Assembly: GCF_002095435.2 (NCBI RefSeq) | Contig: NZ_MJEJ02000024.1 | Coordinates: forward strand, 1 to 64,000 | Direction: 5' to 3' | DNA: 64,000 nucleotides | Origin: Williamsia sp. 1138 | GTDB lineage: Bacteria > Actinomycetota > Actinomycetes > Mycobacteriales > Mycobacteriaceae | Shown: one piece after another, positions 44,987 through 52,908 of the stretch | Position numbering within the stretch: position 1 is the first letter of the stretch | Layout: the number at the start of each line of letters is the position of its first letter | Program-made: the position numbers and the translations under genes | Notes under the pieces: model-generated | Databases searched by the model: none | What the model saw: the letters and a program-made list of their open reading frames with translations, nothing else | What the model was told of the DNA's origin: nothing

Positions 44987-45499
44987 ATGCGATCCGAACG
45001 AATCCTGCGGGCCCTGTGTCGTCGCGAACTCGCCGACCTGGACCTCGATCTACCTCTCGATGCCGAGCAGTTGTGCGCCCGCTACGGGGACAAGCGTGGC
45101 CGGGCGATCAAGATCCTGGCGCATCCGCTGCCGGCAGGTACCCCCAACGGCGTCTGGCTGATGGCCGACGACGCCGACTACTTCTTCTACCAGGCGAACA
45201 CCACAAAACTGCATCGCGATCAGATCGTCATCCACGAGTTCGGGCACCTCATCGCCGGTCACCAGATCCTGGGCACCCCGGGGTCGTTGCTGATCGCCGG
45301 TGCGCCGGACGAGGCCGGTACATCTGAGGCTCTGAGCCGGACGTGTTATTCGGATGAGCGGGAGTGGGAGGCCGAGATGTTGGCGACGATCATTCGCGAA
45401 TGGGCGGCCACGGCGGCACAGGGCGTCGGCCAATCGGCCAAACACGATGGGTTGCGGGGCATCCAGAGCATTCTTGGAGGACATTCCGGATGGTTGTAG
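44987..45499 (+). CDS. ImmA/IrrE-type zinc metallopeptidase
   Basis: 170 residues. The zinc-binding helix HEFGH is at 83-87, preceded by IVI as in the family. A downstream EWEAEMLATII supplies the third ligand and the conserved ExxA pattern. ImmA proteins cleave HTH repressors in response to stress; IrrE/DdrO is the same scheme. The start ATG 44987 follows GAAGGA at 7 bases; a TTG at 44984 is also open. The target is probably the XRE protein encoded just upstream. Confidence 0.88.
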   Translation: MRSERILRALCRRELADLDLDLPLDAEQLCARYGDKRGRAIKILAHPLPAGTPNGVWLMADDADYFFYQANTTKLHRDQIVIHEFGHLIAGHQILGTPGSLLIAGAPDEAGTSEALSRTCYSDEREWEAEMLATIIREWAATAAQGVGQSAKHDGLRGIQSILGGHSGWL

Positions 45500-45506
45500 G
45501 CCACCG

Positions 45507-46637
45507 ATGGTGATAGCAACCGTCAACGCAGTTGCGCTCGCGTTGTTCGCGATCGCGCTGTGCTGGCGGATAGATCGGATACGACGAGAGGGCGCGGGAC
45601 TCCAGCCGACGGCCATGACCGTCGCCATCTCCGCGATGACCCTTGCCTTCGTGAGTATCAACCCGCATGTGCGGGAATGGCTGGATTCGACCCTGTTCAC
45701 CGGCGCGGCACGGGTGATCTTCTACTGTCTGCTGGCATTCGGGGTGGCGGCACTGGTCATCGTGTTCTTCTTCGGGTCCGCCGAGGAGCAACGGCAGAGG
45801 CGAGCGGGCATGGAAGCGGTCCCGCTGGTCATCGCGATGATCGGGCTGAACGTGGCGATGTTGGTCACCCCGACCCCGGTGCGCACCGAGAATGTCTCCG
45901 AATGGACGGTGCAGCACTTCGGATTTGCGCTCTTCTTCGTGATCGCCGGATGCTATCTCGTCTACGGTCTCGGCGCGTGCGTACTCTCCATCCGGCGATA
46001 TGTCGGATTGGCAGACGGCTATCTCCGGCATTCCCTGATGGTCCTGCTGATCGGTCTCTCACTCGTCGGGCTGGGTTCGCTGGTGCAAACCGCATTCGTG
46101 GTGCTGTCGGGGCTGAGTCTGGCAACAGTCCCTGTGCTGCTGAAGATCTCGGCGGTGATCTCGTCCATCGGTGCGGTTCTCTTCCTGGCAGGGATCTGCT
46201 ACCCGATGCTGCGGGCCCGCTGGATCAAGGTGCGCTACAACCTGCGCCACCGCCGAGACCACTCGGAGCTCGAACCACTGTGGTCTCTGACCACGTCGGC
46301 ACTGCCTGAGGTGGTATTGCCTCTTCGGTCGGTTGACGAGGCCGACGGATCGATCAATCTGCTCTATCAGCGTCGGGTCATCGAGATCCGGGATGCGCTG
46401 TTACAGCTCAGTCCGTTGCTGCCGGACGACTTCGACCATCTGACCGAGCGGGATCAGGTCTTCTACCTGCGTGACGCCGTCGAGGTGTATCGCGAGGCCG
46501 GCGGCTCGTCCGGTCCTGTCCGGCAGGTGCTCGGCGGCGCAGGTGATGATCTGGACGCCGAAGCCGCACCCCTACTACGTATTTCGCGGGCGTTGGCCGA
46601 CCAGCCGGTCAGCCAGGGGCGCAACCGAACTGGGTGA
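45507..46637 (+). CDS. Multi-helix membrane protein of the HTH/ImmA triad (DUF6545/MAB_1171c-like)
   Basis: 376 residues. Seven hydrophobic helices cover about residues 1-235, ending with a basic stop-transfer segment RARWIKVRYNLRHRRDHSE. The cytoplasmic C-terminal domain (about 240-375) begins LEPLWSLTTSALPEV and continues with LLYQRRVIEIRDALLQLSPL, the pattern of the DUF6545 family. The family is often annotated as a putative transporter without evidence. The gene order regulator - peptidase - membrane protein suggests a membrane sensor that turns the peptidase on or off; this is inference. It starts 7 bases after the peptidase stop. Confidence 0.75.
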   Translation: MVIATVNAVALALFAIALCWRIDRIRREGAGLQPTAMTVAISAMTLAFVSINPHVREWLDSTLFTGAARVIFYCLLAFGVAALVIVFFFGSAEEQRQRRAGMEAVPLVIAMIGLNVAMLVTPTPVRTENVSEWTVQHFGFALFFVIAGCYLVYGLGACVLSIRRYVGLADGYLRHSLMVLLIGLSLVGLGSLVQTAFVVLSGLSLATVPVLLKISAVISSIGAVLFLAGICYPMLRARWIKVRYNLRHRRDHSELEPLWSLTTSALPEVVLPLRSVDEADGSINLLYQRRVIEIRDALLQLSPLLPDDFDHLTERDQVFYLRDAVEVYREAGGSSGPVRQVLGGAGDDLDAEAAPLLRISRALADQPVSQGRNRTG

Positions 46638-46644
46638 CCGCGAA

Positions 46645-48225
46645 CTATCGGGCGCGACGGCCGGCTGCGCGGACCATGTCGCCGACCGTGGTGAACTTGA
46701 CCCGCGGGCGCTCGAGTTCGGCCCCGGCCCGCCGTTCGGCGCGATCGATGGCTCGTACGCCCCGATAGCCGATGACGGTGCGCTTCCGCTTGCGCAGCAG
46801 GCTCTCGAAGTCGGACGGGGAGCGCTGTGATCGTGAGATCGAGCCGTCGGCAGCATCTTTCAGGAAGAGCTCGACCGTGCTTTCGGCGCACACCTTGTTG
46901 GCGCCGATACCTCCGCGTGGTCCACGCCGGGCCCAGCCCGCCACGTACGCGCCCGGTACAACCGCGCCGTCAGAGCCTACGAGTCGGCCGTCCACGTTGG
47001 GGAACACCCCGCGGCCATCGTCGAACGGAAGGCCGGCGATCGGGGTCGACCGGTAGCCGATCGACCGGACGACGAGGTCGGCGGCGATCTCGTGCCGACG
47101 CTCACCCGTGGTGACCCGGAGGCCCTCGACATGGTCGTCGCCGACGATGGCCTCGGGCGTGGTGTGGAAGAGGAAGACGATGCGGCGGCGCGTGGGATCC
47201 GCGGGGGTCCCGAGGTCGACAGCGGCGTCCGGGTCGTCGTGGACGATCACCTCGACGCCGGGGATCGACGACAGCGCACGATATTCCGCCGAAGAGTACG
47301 CGGCACCGGCCTGATCCTTGCGACCGACCACGATCACCTCGCGGACGTTCTGTTCCCGCAAGACGTCCAACGCGCGGTCGGCGATGTCCGTGGTTGCGAG
47401 TATCTCCGGCGGCGACACCAGGATCCGCGCGACATCGAGTGCCACGTTTCCGGTGCCGATGACCACCACCCGGCCGGACCGGTCGGTGGCGGCTACCGGG
47501 ATCTCGCCGGAGTCGGGTGCCGAGTTGTACCAGGCCACAAGATCGGTTGCCGACGTCGAGCCCGGGAGATCTTCACCCGGAATACCCAGGCGGCGTGAAT
47601 CACTGGCGCCCACAGCGTAGATGACACCATCGAAGTGTTCGCCGAGTTCGGCGGGTGTGATCTGGCCGGCGGCCACGTCGTCGCCGATCTCGACGTTGGT
47701 CGCCATCGTGACCCGGGGGTCCCGGTAGAGCAGATCGAAACCTTGGAGCACCTTCTTGGTGCCGGGGTGATCGGGCGCCACACCGGCCCGCACCAGGCCG
47801 CCGGGGGTGGGGAGTTTGTCGATCACGGTCACCTGCGCGGAGCTGCGATCGAGCAGGGTCCGCAGGGCATATCCACCCGAGGGCCCGGTGCCCACCAGTG
47901 CAACCCGCAGCCCTGCAGGGACTTTCGGGATGACCGGGTAGGAGATCGGGGTCCAGCCGGATGTGACGTCGGTGTTGTCTCGGTAGTACGAGGCGTTGAT
48001 CTCGATGAAGACCTTGTCCCGGGTGCCGAGCTTGTCCGCGGGATAAATGGCGTCCACGGGACAGGCGTCGGCGCAGGCGCCGCAGTCGATGCAGGCCTCG
48101 GGGTCGATGTGCAGGATGTCGGAGCTGCCGAATCCGCGCTCCTCCGGTGTCGGGTGGATGCAGTTGACCGGGCAGACCGAGACGCATGCTGCGTCGCTGC
48201 AGCAGGTTTGGGTGATGACGAACAT
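46645..48225 (-). CDS. Ferredoxin / ferredoxin-NADP reductase fusion (FprB-like)
   Basis: 526 residues. The N terminus is a 7Fe/8Fe ferredoxin (CSDAACVSVCPVNCIHP, then CIDCGACADACPVDAIYP; residues 10-60). The rest is an adrenodoxin-reductase-type flavoprotein: the FAD site VALVGTGPSGGYALRTLL (about 110), NADPH site VVVIGTGNVALDVARIL (about 260) and closing GWARRGPRGGIGANK. It passes electrons from NADPH to the attached ferredoxin and on to an acceptor. ATG 48225 overlaps the stop of the diiron oxygenase gene by one base, so the oxygenase is the likely electron acceptor. Confidence 0.9.
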   Translation of the reverse strand: MFVITQTCCSDAACVSVCPVNCIHPTPEERGFGSSDILHIDPEACIDCGACADACPVDAIYPADKLGTRDKVFIEINASYYRDNTDVTSGWTPISYPVIPKVPAGLRVALVGTGPSGGYALRTLLDRSSAQVTVIDKLPTPGGLVRAGVAPDHPGTKKVLQGFDLLYRDPRVTMATNVEIGDDVAAGQITPAELGEHFDGVIYAVGASDSRRLGIPGEDLPGSTSATDLVAWYNSAPDSGEIPVAATDRSGRVVVIGTGNVALDVARILVSPPEILATTDIADRALDVLREQNVREVIVVGRKDQAGAAYSSAEYRALSSIPGVEVIVHDDPDAAVDLGTPADPTRRRIVFLFHTTPEAIVGDDHVEGLRVTTGERRHEIAADLVVRSIGYRSTPIAGLPFDDGRGVFPNVDGRLVGSDGAVVPGAYVAGWARRGPRGGIGANKVCAESTVELFLKDAADGSISRSQRSPSDFESLLRKRKRTVIGYRGVRAIDRAERRAGAELERPRVKFTTVGDMVRAAGRRAR

Positions 48226-49169
48226 CAGAGCATGTTGACTTTCCGGTAGACCCGCGCCGCGGGCTCGGTGAGGAGTCCGACTTCGTCGAGGAAGCTCATC
48301 AGGTGCGCGCAGCTGCTCCGGACCATCGACTTGAAGTGCTCGTTCTCCCGGCGGGCGGCGACTGCCCTCTCGGCGTCCAGTCCGGCGTCGGTGTAGGCCT
48401 GCGGCCGGATCATGCTCGTGAAGATGAAGGCTGCGCCCACGGCGATGACGAAGGCGCTCCACTGGCGTCGCGCCCACCCGACACCCTTCATCGAGTCCCG
48501 GACCTCTTCCCGGGCGAACTTCATGTGGCGCGATTCTTCGAGGACGTGGATCTCGTTGACCGTGCGGATGAAGGGGAGGACCTGTTCGTCGCGCATGCAG
48601 CCGCGCTGGAAGACATCCAGGATCTCTTCGGCGACCAGGATGCCGCTGTAGGCGACCTCGGCACGCGCGGTACGCATGAAGACCTTGCCGAGGCGGCCGA
48701 CGAACTTCGAAGGGTGGTAGGACTTTCCGACCATCTTCTGCGATGCTTTGGCGAACATGATCGAGTGCCGGCATTCGTCGGCGACCTCGGTGAGAGCGAA
48801 CTGGAACTCGGGGCTGTGGTAATCACCGAGGTACTGGTCGCGGATGACCATCTCCTGCAGGATCATCTCGAACCAGATGCCGATGTTCATGATGGATGCG
48901 AACTCGTGACGGGTCAGCGAGACCCGCTGCTCCTCGGTCATCTCGTCCCAGTAATCCGTGCCGTACAGCGACGACCATTCCGGGCTGCACCCGTACTTGG
49001 CGGGGTCCATCGGCTGATCCCAGTCGATCTCGGTCATGGCGTTGCGCGACAACCGCGCCGACGACGCCAGCAGACGCTGGGACACCTCGTCGGCACCCTG
49101 ATCGCGCAGGCTGACGACGTTGTCTCCGTGATCGCGTATGGACGATGTGTTCGCAGCTGTGGCCACCAT
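48225..49169 (-). CDS. AurF-family diiron oxygenase
   Basis: 314 residues of ferritin-like helices with the AurF ligand pattern: Glu/His in LTRHEFASIMN, ECRHSIMFAKA and EESRHMKFARE, with Glu in WFEMILQEM and AEEILD. AurF itself oxidises an aryl amine to a nitro group; other members hydroxylate diverse substrates, and most mycobacterial copies have unknown substrates. The start ATG 49169 is preceded by AAGGGA. The companion ferredoxin reductase gene is coupled downstream. A short dyad at 49213-49226 in the divergent gap may control it. Confidence 0.88.
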   Translation of the reverse strand: MVATAANTSSIRDHGDNVVSLRDQGADEVSQRLLASSARLSRNAMTEIDWDQPMDPAKYGCSPEWSSLYGTDYWDEMTEEQRVSLTRHEFASIMNIGIWFEMILQEMVIRDQYLGDYHSPEFQFALTEVADECRHSIMFAKASQKMVGKSYHPSKFVGRLGKVFMRTARAEVAYSGILVAEEILDVFQRGCMRDEQVLPFIRTVNEIHVLEESRHMKFAREEVRDSMKGVGWARRQWSAFVIAVGAAFIFTSMIRPQAYTDAGLDAERAVAARRENEHFKSMVRSSCAHLMSFLDEVGLLTEPAARVYRKVNML

Positions 49170-49212
49170 GGGGAGTCCCTTTCACCCGAGTCCGACAATG
49201 CTCATTGATATA

Positions 49213-49226
49213 ACAACAGATGTTGT
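49213..49226. promoter_or_regulatory. ACAAC-AGAT-GTTGT dyad in the divergent gap
   Basis: A 5+5 bp inverted repeat in an AT-rich patch 44 bases upstream of the diiron oxygenase start and 12 bases from the divergent hypothetical gene. Size and place suit a TetR-type operator, but no linked regulator gene was seen. Confidence 0.45.
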
Positions 49227-49237
49227 CACGATAGGAC

Positions 49238-49888
49238 GTGAGCGGTCAAGGGTTGGCGCAAGACACGGCAGAACCAGACGCTTCGGCGCCGGTGCGGTCC
49301 CGGGTTATCGTCGCAGGCATGCCCGCCTACGAACTGTGGGACGCCCGCTACGGAAAGGTGGCCGTCGATCTGCGAGTCGACGAGCGCCGCGTCACGGTGA
49401 GCGGTGAGTCCATTCCCATCGCGACGCTCGAACGCGCCGGTACTGCCGGTCTCGATCCGGACGGACTCCGGAAGGATGTTCCGATCGGCACGCGGCACGG
49501 TCGTGAACTCCGCCTGACGCTCGACGGCGATCGGTATGAACTCCACCCGGGACGGGGGAGGTTCTCACGACGGTCGTATCGGATCGGTGTCACCGGCCAC
49601 GGCCACGAGTGGCTGTTCACCCCGGCGACGCCGGACAGCCACCGGCTCGTCAGGGGTTCGCGATACCGCGGCGACAACGAAGTGGCCATGTTCACCACCG
49701 ACGAATCCGGCATCACCGCCGAGTGGTCGACCGAGATCCGGGTCGCCGGTGTGGTCGCAGCTGCCGCTGATCCGACGCCGGCGGACTGCGCTCTCGGGTA
49801 TGCGCTCGCCGCCGCATTCGGGACCGGTGCCCGACTCATGGTTGTCGCCATCGCCGCGGCGGCGTCGGATGCCTTCTTTCCGGGCTGA
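49238..49888 (+). CDS. Hypothetical protein, beta-rich with hydrophobic C terminus
   Basis: 216 residues from GTG 49238, or about 189 from ATG 49319 (MPAYELWDARYG), which looks like a more natural start. The middle is polar with many short beta-like segments (RVTVSGESIPI, LRLTLDGDRYELHPG). The last 45 residues include an Ala-rich stretch (ALGYALAAAFGTGARLMVVAIAAAAS) that could be membrane-associated. I recognise no family. It is divergent from the AurF-type gene, sharing the dyad at 49213-49226, and precedes a convergent DoxX gene. Confidence 0.6.
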   Translation: MSGQGLAQDTAEPDASAPVRSRVIVAGMPAYELWDARYGKVAVDLRVDERRVTVSGESIPIATLERAGTAGLDPDGLRKDVPIGTRHGRELRLTLDGDRYELHPGRGRFSRRSYRIGVTGHGHEWLFTPATPDSHRLVRGSRYRGDNEVAMFTTDESGITAEWSTEIRVAGVVAAAADPTPADCALGYALAAAFGTGARLMVVAIAAAASDAFFPG

Positions 49889-49918
49889 ACGCGGTGGTCC
49901 GCTGTCAGCCCGGCGTCA

Positions 49919-50269
49919 TCAGACGGTGAGCAGGCGAAGGACCAGCGCCGCAATTGCCAGGACGGCGAGGAACGCCGCCGGGCCGACACCCGCCACGTCC
50001 TTGACGCGCAGGTGCGCGATGACCGCCCCGACGAAGTACGCGATCACGCCGATTGCTGCCGCGACGCCGATCGGCCACCAGAACAGGCCGATCACCAGGC
50101 CGATCGCGCCCGCGATCTCGAGATAGGCGAGGACCGGAATCCGCTGCGCCGGAACTCCCACGGTGCTCATCGATTCGATGACAGCGGGCATCTTGGTCAG
50201 TTTGCCGACGGCGGAGACCGTCAGCGCTACAGCAAGAAAGATCGAAACGATGAGTGTCGCGATGAACAT
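49919..50269 (-). CDS. DoxX-family small membrane protein
   Basis: 116 residues with four helices and the DoxX pattern (FLAVALTVSAVGKLTKMP, AYLEIAGAIGLVIGLFWWPIG, AYFVGAVIAHLRVKD). DoxX proteins are often linked to redox and thiol homeostasis; MtbDoxX works with SodA and SseA in the mycobacterial membrane-associated oxidoreductase complex. A sodA gene lies 3 kb away but is not in the same operon. The start ATG 50269 is close to the first helix. Separated from the upstream dehydrogenase gene by a strong terminator. Confidence 0.83.
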   Translation of the reverse strand: MFIATLIVSIFLAVALTVSAVGKLTKMPAVIESMSTVGVPAQRIPVLAYLEIAGAIGLVIGLFWWPIGVAAAIGVIAYFVGAVIAHLRVKDVAGVGPAAFLAVLAIAALVLRLLTV

Positions 50270-50300
50270 GGTGTTGTGTCTCGTTTTCGTAGGTGTACGA

Positions 50301-50332
50301 ACAAGGCCGGACTCGAACGAGTCCGGCCTTGT
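50301..50332 (-). terminator. Strong stem-loop after the dehydrogenase gene
   Basis: ACAAGGCCGGACTCG (50301-50315) and CGAGTCCGGCCTTGT (50318-50332) form a perfect 15-bp stem with only AA between. It lies 18 bases past the stop of the minus-strand dehydrogenase gene and ahead of the DoxX gene. The DNA on the far side has a few T residues on the minus strand, weakly fitting an intrinsic terminator. Confidence 0.75.
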
Positions 50333-50349
50333 CGTGGGGTGGGGAGAGC

Positions 50350-51111
50350 TTAACGCGGCGCCATGCGCAGTGCGCCGTCCATGCGGATGGTCTCGCCGTT
50401 GATGTAGTCGTGATCGACGAGGAACGCGGCCAGCTTCGCGTAGTCGTCAGGCTCGCCGAGACGCTGCGGGAACGGGATCCCGGCCTCGAGGGTCTTCTTG
50501 AACTCCGGGGTGATGCCGTCGAGCATCGGGGTGTTGATGGTGCCCGGCGCGATGGTGTTGACGCGGACGCCGACCTGCGCGAGGTCGCGGGCGGCGGTGA
50601 TGGTCATGGCGTGCACGCCGCCTTTGGAGGCGGTGTAGGCGATCTGACCGATCTGGCCTTCGAAGGCGGCGACCGACGCGGTGTTGATGACGATCCCGCG
50701 CTGGTTGTTCTCGTCGACAGCGTCCTGCTTCTGCATGCGGTTGGCGGCCAGGCGCATCACGTTGAAGGTGCCGACCAGGTTGATCTCGATGATCTTCTTG
50801 AACAGGTCGAGCTCGTGGGGACCCTTCTTGGTGAGGATCCGGCTCGCCCAGCCCACGCCGGCGCAGTTGACCGCGACGCGCAACGGGGCGCCGGATTCGG
50901 CGATGGTGTCCAGTGCTGCCTCGACGTCGGCCTCGCTGGTCACGTCGGCGGCGATCAAGGTGACGCCCTCTGTAGCGCCGGCCTTGTCGATCGACGGCTG
51001 CAGATCCAGCCCGAAGACGACCGCGCCCGCGTCGGCGAACCGCTTGGCGGTGGCCGCTCCGAGGCCTGATGCGCCGCCTGTGACCAATACTGCTGAACCT
51101 GAGATCTCCAC
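50350..51111 (-). CDS. Short-chain dehydrogenase (type II 3-hydroxyacyl-CoA dehydrogenase/HSD10-like)
   Basis: 253 residues. The Rossmann motif is VLVTGGASGLGAATAKRF (residues 9-26), NAG is replaced by NCAG (about 90), and the catalytic Ser and YTASKGG are at about 155 and 168. The family-specific insertion ILTKKGPHELDLF and the closing GETIRMDGALRMAPR match HSD10/HADH2-like proteins of actinobacteria. It oxidises 3-hydroxyacyl-CoA or steroid hydroxyls with NAD. Ends at the strong stem-loop. Confidence 0.88.
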   Translation of the reverse strand: MEISGSAVLVTGGASGLGAATAKRFADAGAVVFGLDLQPSIDKAGATEGVTLIAADVTSEADVEAALDTIAESGAPLRVAVNCAGVGWASRILTKKGPHELDLFKKIIEINLVGTFNVMRLAANRMQKQDAVDENNQRGIVINTASVAAFEGQIGQIAYTASKGGVHAMTITAARDLAQVGVRVNTIAPGTINTPMLDGITPEFKKTLEAGIPFPQRLGEPDDYAKLAAFLVDHDYINGETIRMDGALRMAPR

Positions 51112-51168
51112 TGGTGTTGCCGTCCCTTCTACAAGTGTCCGCGGGTTGTCGACCCCGCTGGGAACACC

Positions 51169-51969
51169 CTAGTCAGCGGCCGCGGTGAGCGATCGCTCGG
51201 CTGGTGCTTGCTCGTCGGCGATGTGCTCGCCCTCCGCACGTTCGGCGTGCAGGCGAGCGTGCTCGCGGTGACTGCGGACGTACCAGGTACCCCCGCTGAC
51301 GATCATCGCGACCGCGGTGATGGTGAACACGGTGACGACGAAGTTGTCGGCAGTGACGAGCCCTTCGGCGGTCAGCCAGACGGCGAAGACGAAGAACAGC
51401 ACGGCTGCTCCGTACGCGATGGCCTTCTCCGGGAGACGGCGACCCAGCAGGGCGCCCACGGCAATGGCGAGACCATCTGCGGCCACCATGCCGATGGTGG
51501 ACCCGATCCACACGCCTGCCCAGTTGTGGTCCGTGGCCAGGGTGATGGTCGCGAGCATGGTCTTGTCGCCGAGTTCGGCGAGGAAGAACGATCCGACCAC
51601 CGCGAGCAGGATCGACTTGCTGACCCGTTCGGCCTTTGCCGATTCGTCGTCGTCGAGAGAATCGCCGCGCAGTGTCCAGAATCCGAAGATCAACATCGCG
51701 AGCCCGCCGACGATGGACATCACGTCACCGGGGATCGACAGGCCGAGGAAATGGCCTAGGCCGACGGAGACCGCATGCACCGCAGTCGTGGCGATGGTGA
51801 TCCCGAGGACGACTACCCACCACCGGTAGCGGAGGGCGAACGTCATGGCCATCAGCTGGGACTTGTCGCCGAGTTCGGCTACGAAGATCACGCCGAAGCT
51901 GACCAGGAATGCGGTAATCACCCGACCAACGTAAGCCTGTCCCATGAGTTGCTGCAACAGCTTGCGCAC
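51169..51969 (-). CDS. TMEM165/GDT1-family (UPF0016) cation exporter
   Basis: 266 residues with six membrane helices in two repeats, each with the hallmark ELGDK: VAELGDKSQLMAM (about residue 31) and FLAELGDKTMLATITLA (about 125). Bacterial members export Mn(II) (MneA-like), and relatives move Ca. The C-terminal 40 residues are His/Glu-rich (RSHREHARLHAERAEGEH). The GTG start at 51969 is uncertain; ATG 51945 is possible. The 5' region carries a hairpin (52003-52023) and a TTAGGTTTCCCTTACCC element (52022-52038) that may be regulatory. Confidence 0.87.
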   Translation of the reverse strand: MRKLLQQLMGQAYVGRVITAFLVSFGVIFVAELGDKSQLMAMTFALRYRWWVVVLGITIATTAVHAVSVGLGHFLGLSIPGDVMSIVGGLAMLIFGFWTLRGDSLDDDESAKAERVSKSILLAVVGSFFLAELGDKTMLATITLATDHNWAGVWIGSTIGMVAADGLAIAVGALLGRRLPEKAIAYGAAVLFFVFAVWLTAEGLVTADNFVVTVFTITAVAMIVSGGTWYVRSHREHARLHAERAEGEHIADEQAPAERSLTAAAD

Positions 51970-52002
51970 CCGTATTTGCGCAGGTGGGAGGCCCTTTCTT
52001 AA

Positions 52003-52040
52003 AAGTTTGGGGACCCGAAACTTAGGTTTCCCTTACCCGG
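52003..52040 (-). promoter_or_regulatory. Hairpin plus DtxR-like box upstream of the GDT1 gene
   Basis: AAGTTT (52003-52008) pairs with AAACTT (52018-52023) around GGGG-A-CCC. It is overlapped by TTAGGTTTCCCTTACCCGG (52022-52040), which agrees with the IdeR/DtxR consensus in the left half and in the TTACC part, about 12 of 19 by eye. A metal-dependent repressor would suit a Mn exporter, but the match is imperfect. Confidence 0.4.
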
Positions 52041-52124
52041 TGAATCCGGGCCGGTGAACCGCGCTGCCCTGACCTGCGTCATCAGTGGTCGAGAGGACAC
52101 AAAAACGGTGCCGGTCGGGGGGAT

Positions 52125-52682
52125 CTAAGCAGCGAGGAGCATCGCCAGGACGGCGGTGTCGGGGTCGTTGCCGAGATCGACACCCACCTGATTGCGCATC
52201 ATCACGACGGTGCCGTCGGCCTCGGCCTCGGCCCACCCCGCGCGATGCTCGAGCCCGAGCTCGGGCAGACCGGGCAGGAGCACACACCCGGAGGCGACAT
52301 CGGAGCACTCGGGAAGCGACGGACGCGTCTCTGACGGCGGATGCAGCATCAACAGAGCAGGTGGCGGCGTATGGAACGGGCCGGCGTCCGCGAAGTCGTT
52401 GTCGATGACACTGCCCACCGCGAGCATCAGACCGACGGTATCGGGGTCGCACACCTCGGGGCGGTCCTCGATCACGCTGAACACCGTCGTCGTGCGCAGG
52501 AAGCCGGGGCGGCAGGCGATCCGCACCGATGCAACGAGGGTCTGTGTCCATTCGAGCGTGGTGTCCGGCCAGCGACCGGAGATCAGGATCCCGCGTAGTT
52601 CGCCGTCTCGATGGAAGGGAGTGAGCCCGATCGGAATGGATCCGGACCGCGACTTCTCGTGACCGGTGGCGTCCTCGCTCAT
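52125..52682 (-). CDS. Hypothetical protein
   Basis: 185 residues, soluble, with no signal peptide, helix bundle or motif I can name. It begins MSEDATGHEKSRSGSIPIGL and has three Cys scattered through the middle, ending with VDLGNDPDTAVLAMLLAA. Codon use is like its neighbours. It lies on the minus strand between sodA and the GDT1 gene, with its own gaps on both sides, so it is probably transcribed alone. Confidence 0.6.
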   Translation of the reverse strand: MSEDATGHEKSRSGSIPIGLTPFHRDGELRGILISGRWPDTTLEWTQTLVASVRIACRPGFLRTTTVFSVIEDRPEVCDPDTVGLMLAVGSVIDNDFADAGPFHTPPPALLMLHPPSETRPSLPECSDVASGCVLLPGLPELGLEHRAGWAEAEADGTVVMMRNQVGVDLGNDPDTAVLAMLLAA

Positions 52683-52853
52683 GGTGACCTCCTGTTGCCG
52701 GAAGTGCAGATACCTATATGTGATCGCCCTTGATCTCTGTTTCTACTCTCCTCGCAGCATGCCCGGTAACTGATTGGCACACAAGCCGACTCGAGTGCCA
52801 AACCGGCGGTTTAACACGGAGTTTCTTTTCCCGCGCGAAGGCGGGCAAAAAAG

Positions 52854-52885
52854 CACGGCGGCCGCCCCGAAGGGCGACCGCCGTG
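52854..52885 (-). terminator. Intrinsic terminator of sodA
   Basis: Read on the minus strand, a 14-bp stem (one G-U pair) closes on a TTCG tetraloop (52868-52871) and is followed directly by C and six T. It lies 24 bases past the sodA stop. This is a complete rho-independent terminator. Confidence 0.92.
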
Positions 52886-52908
52886 TCACGTGCGTGGAGC
52901 GGGTGCGA

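Noticed and set aside
52033-52551. 172-codon minus-strand frame overlapping the hypothetical gene at 52125
   Set aside because: Arg/Ala/Pro-rich shadow; the 185-residue frame has normal composition and a clean start.
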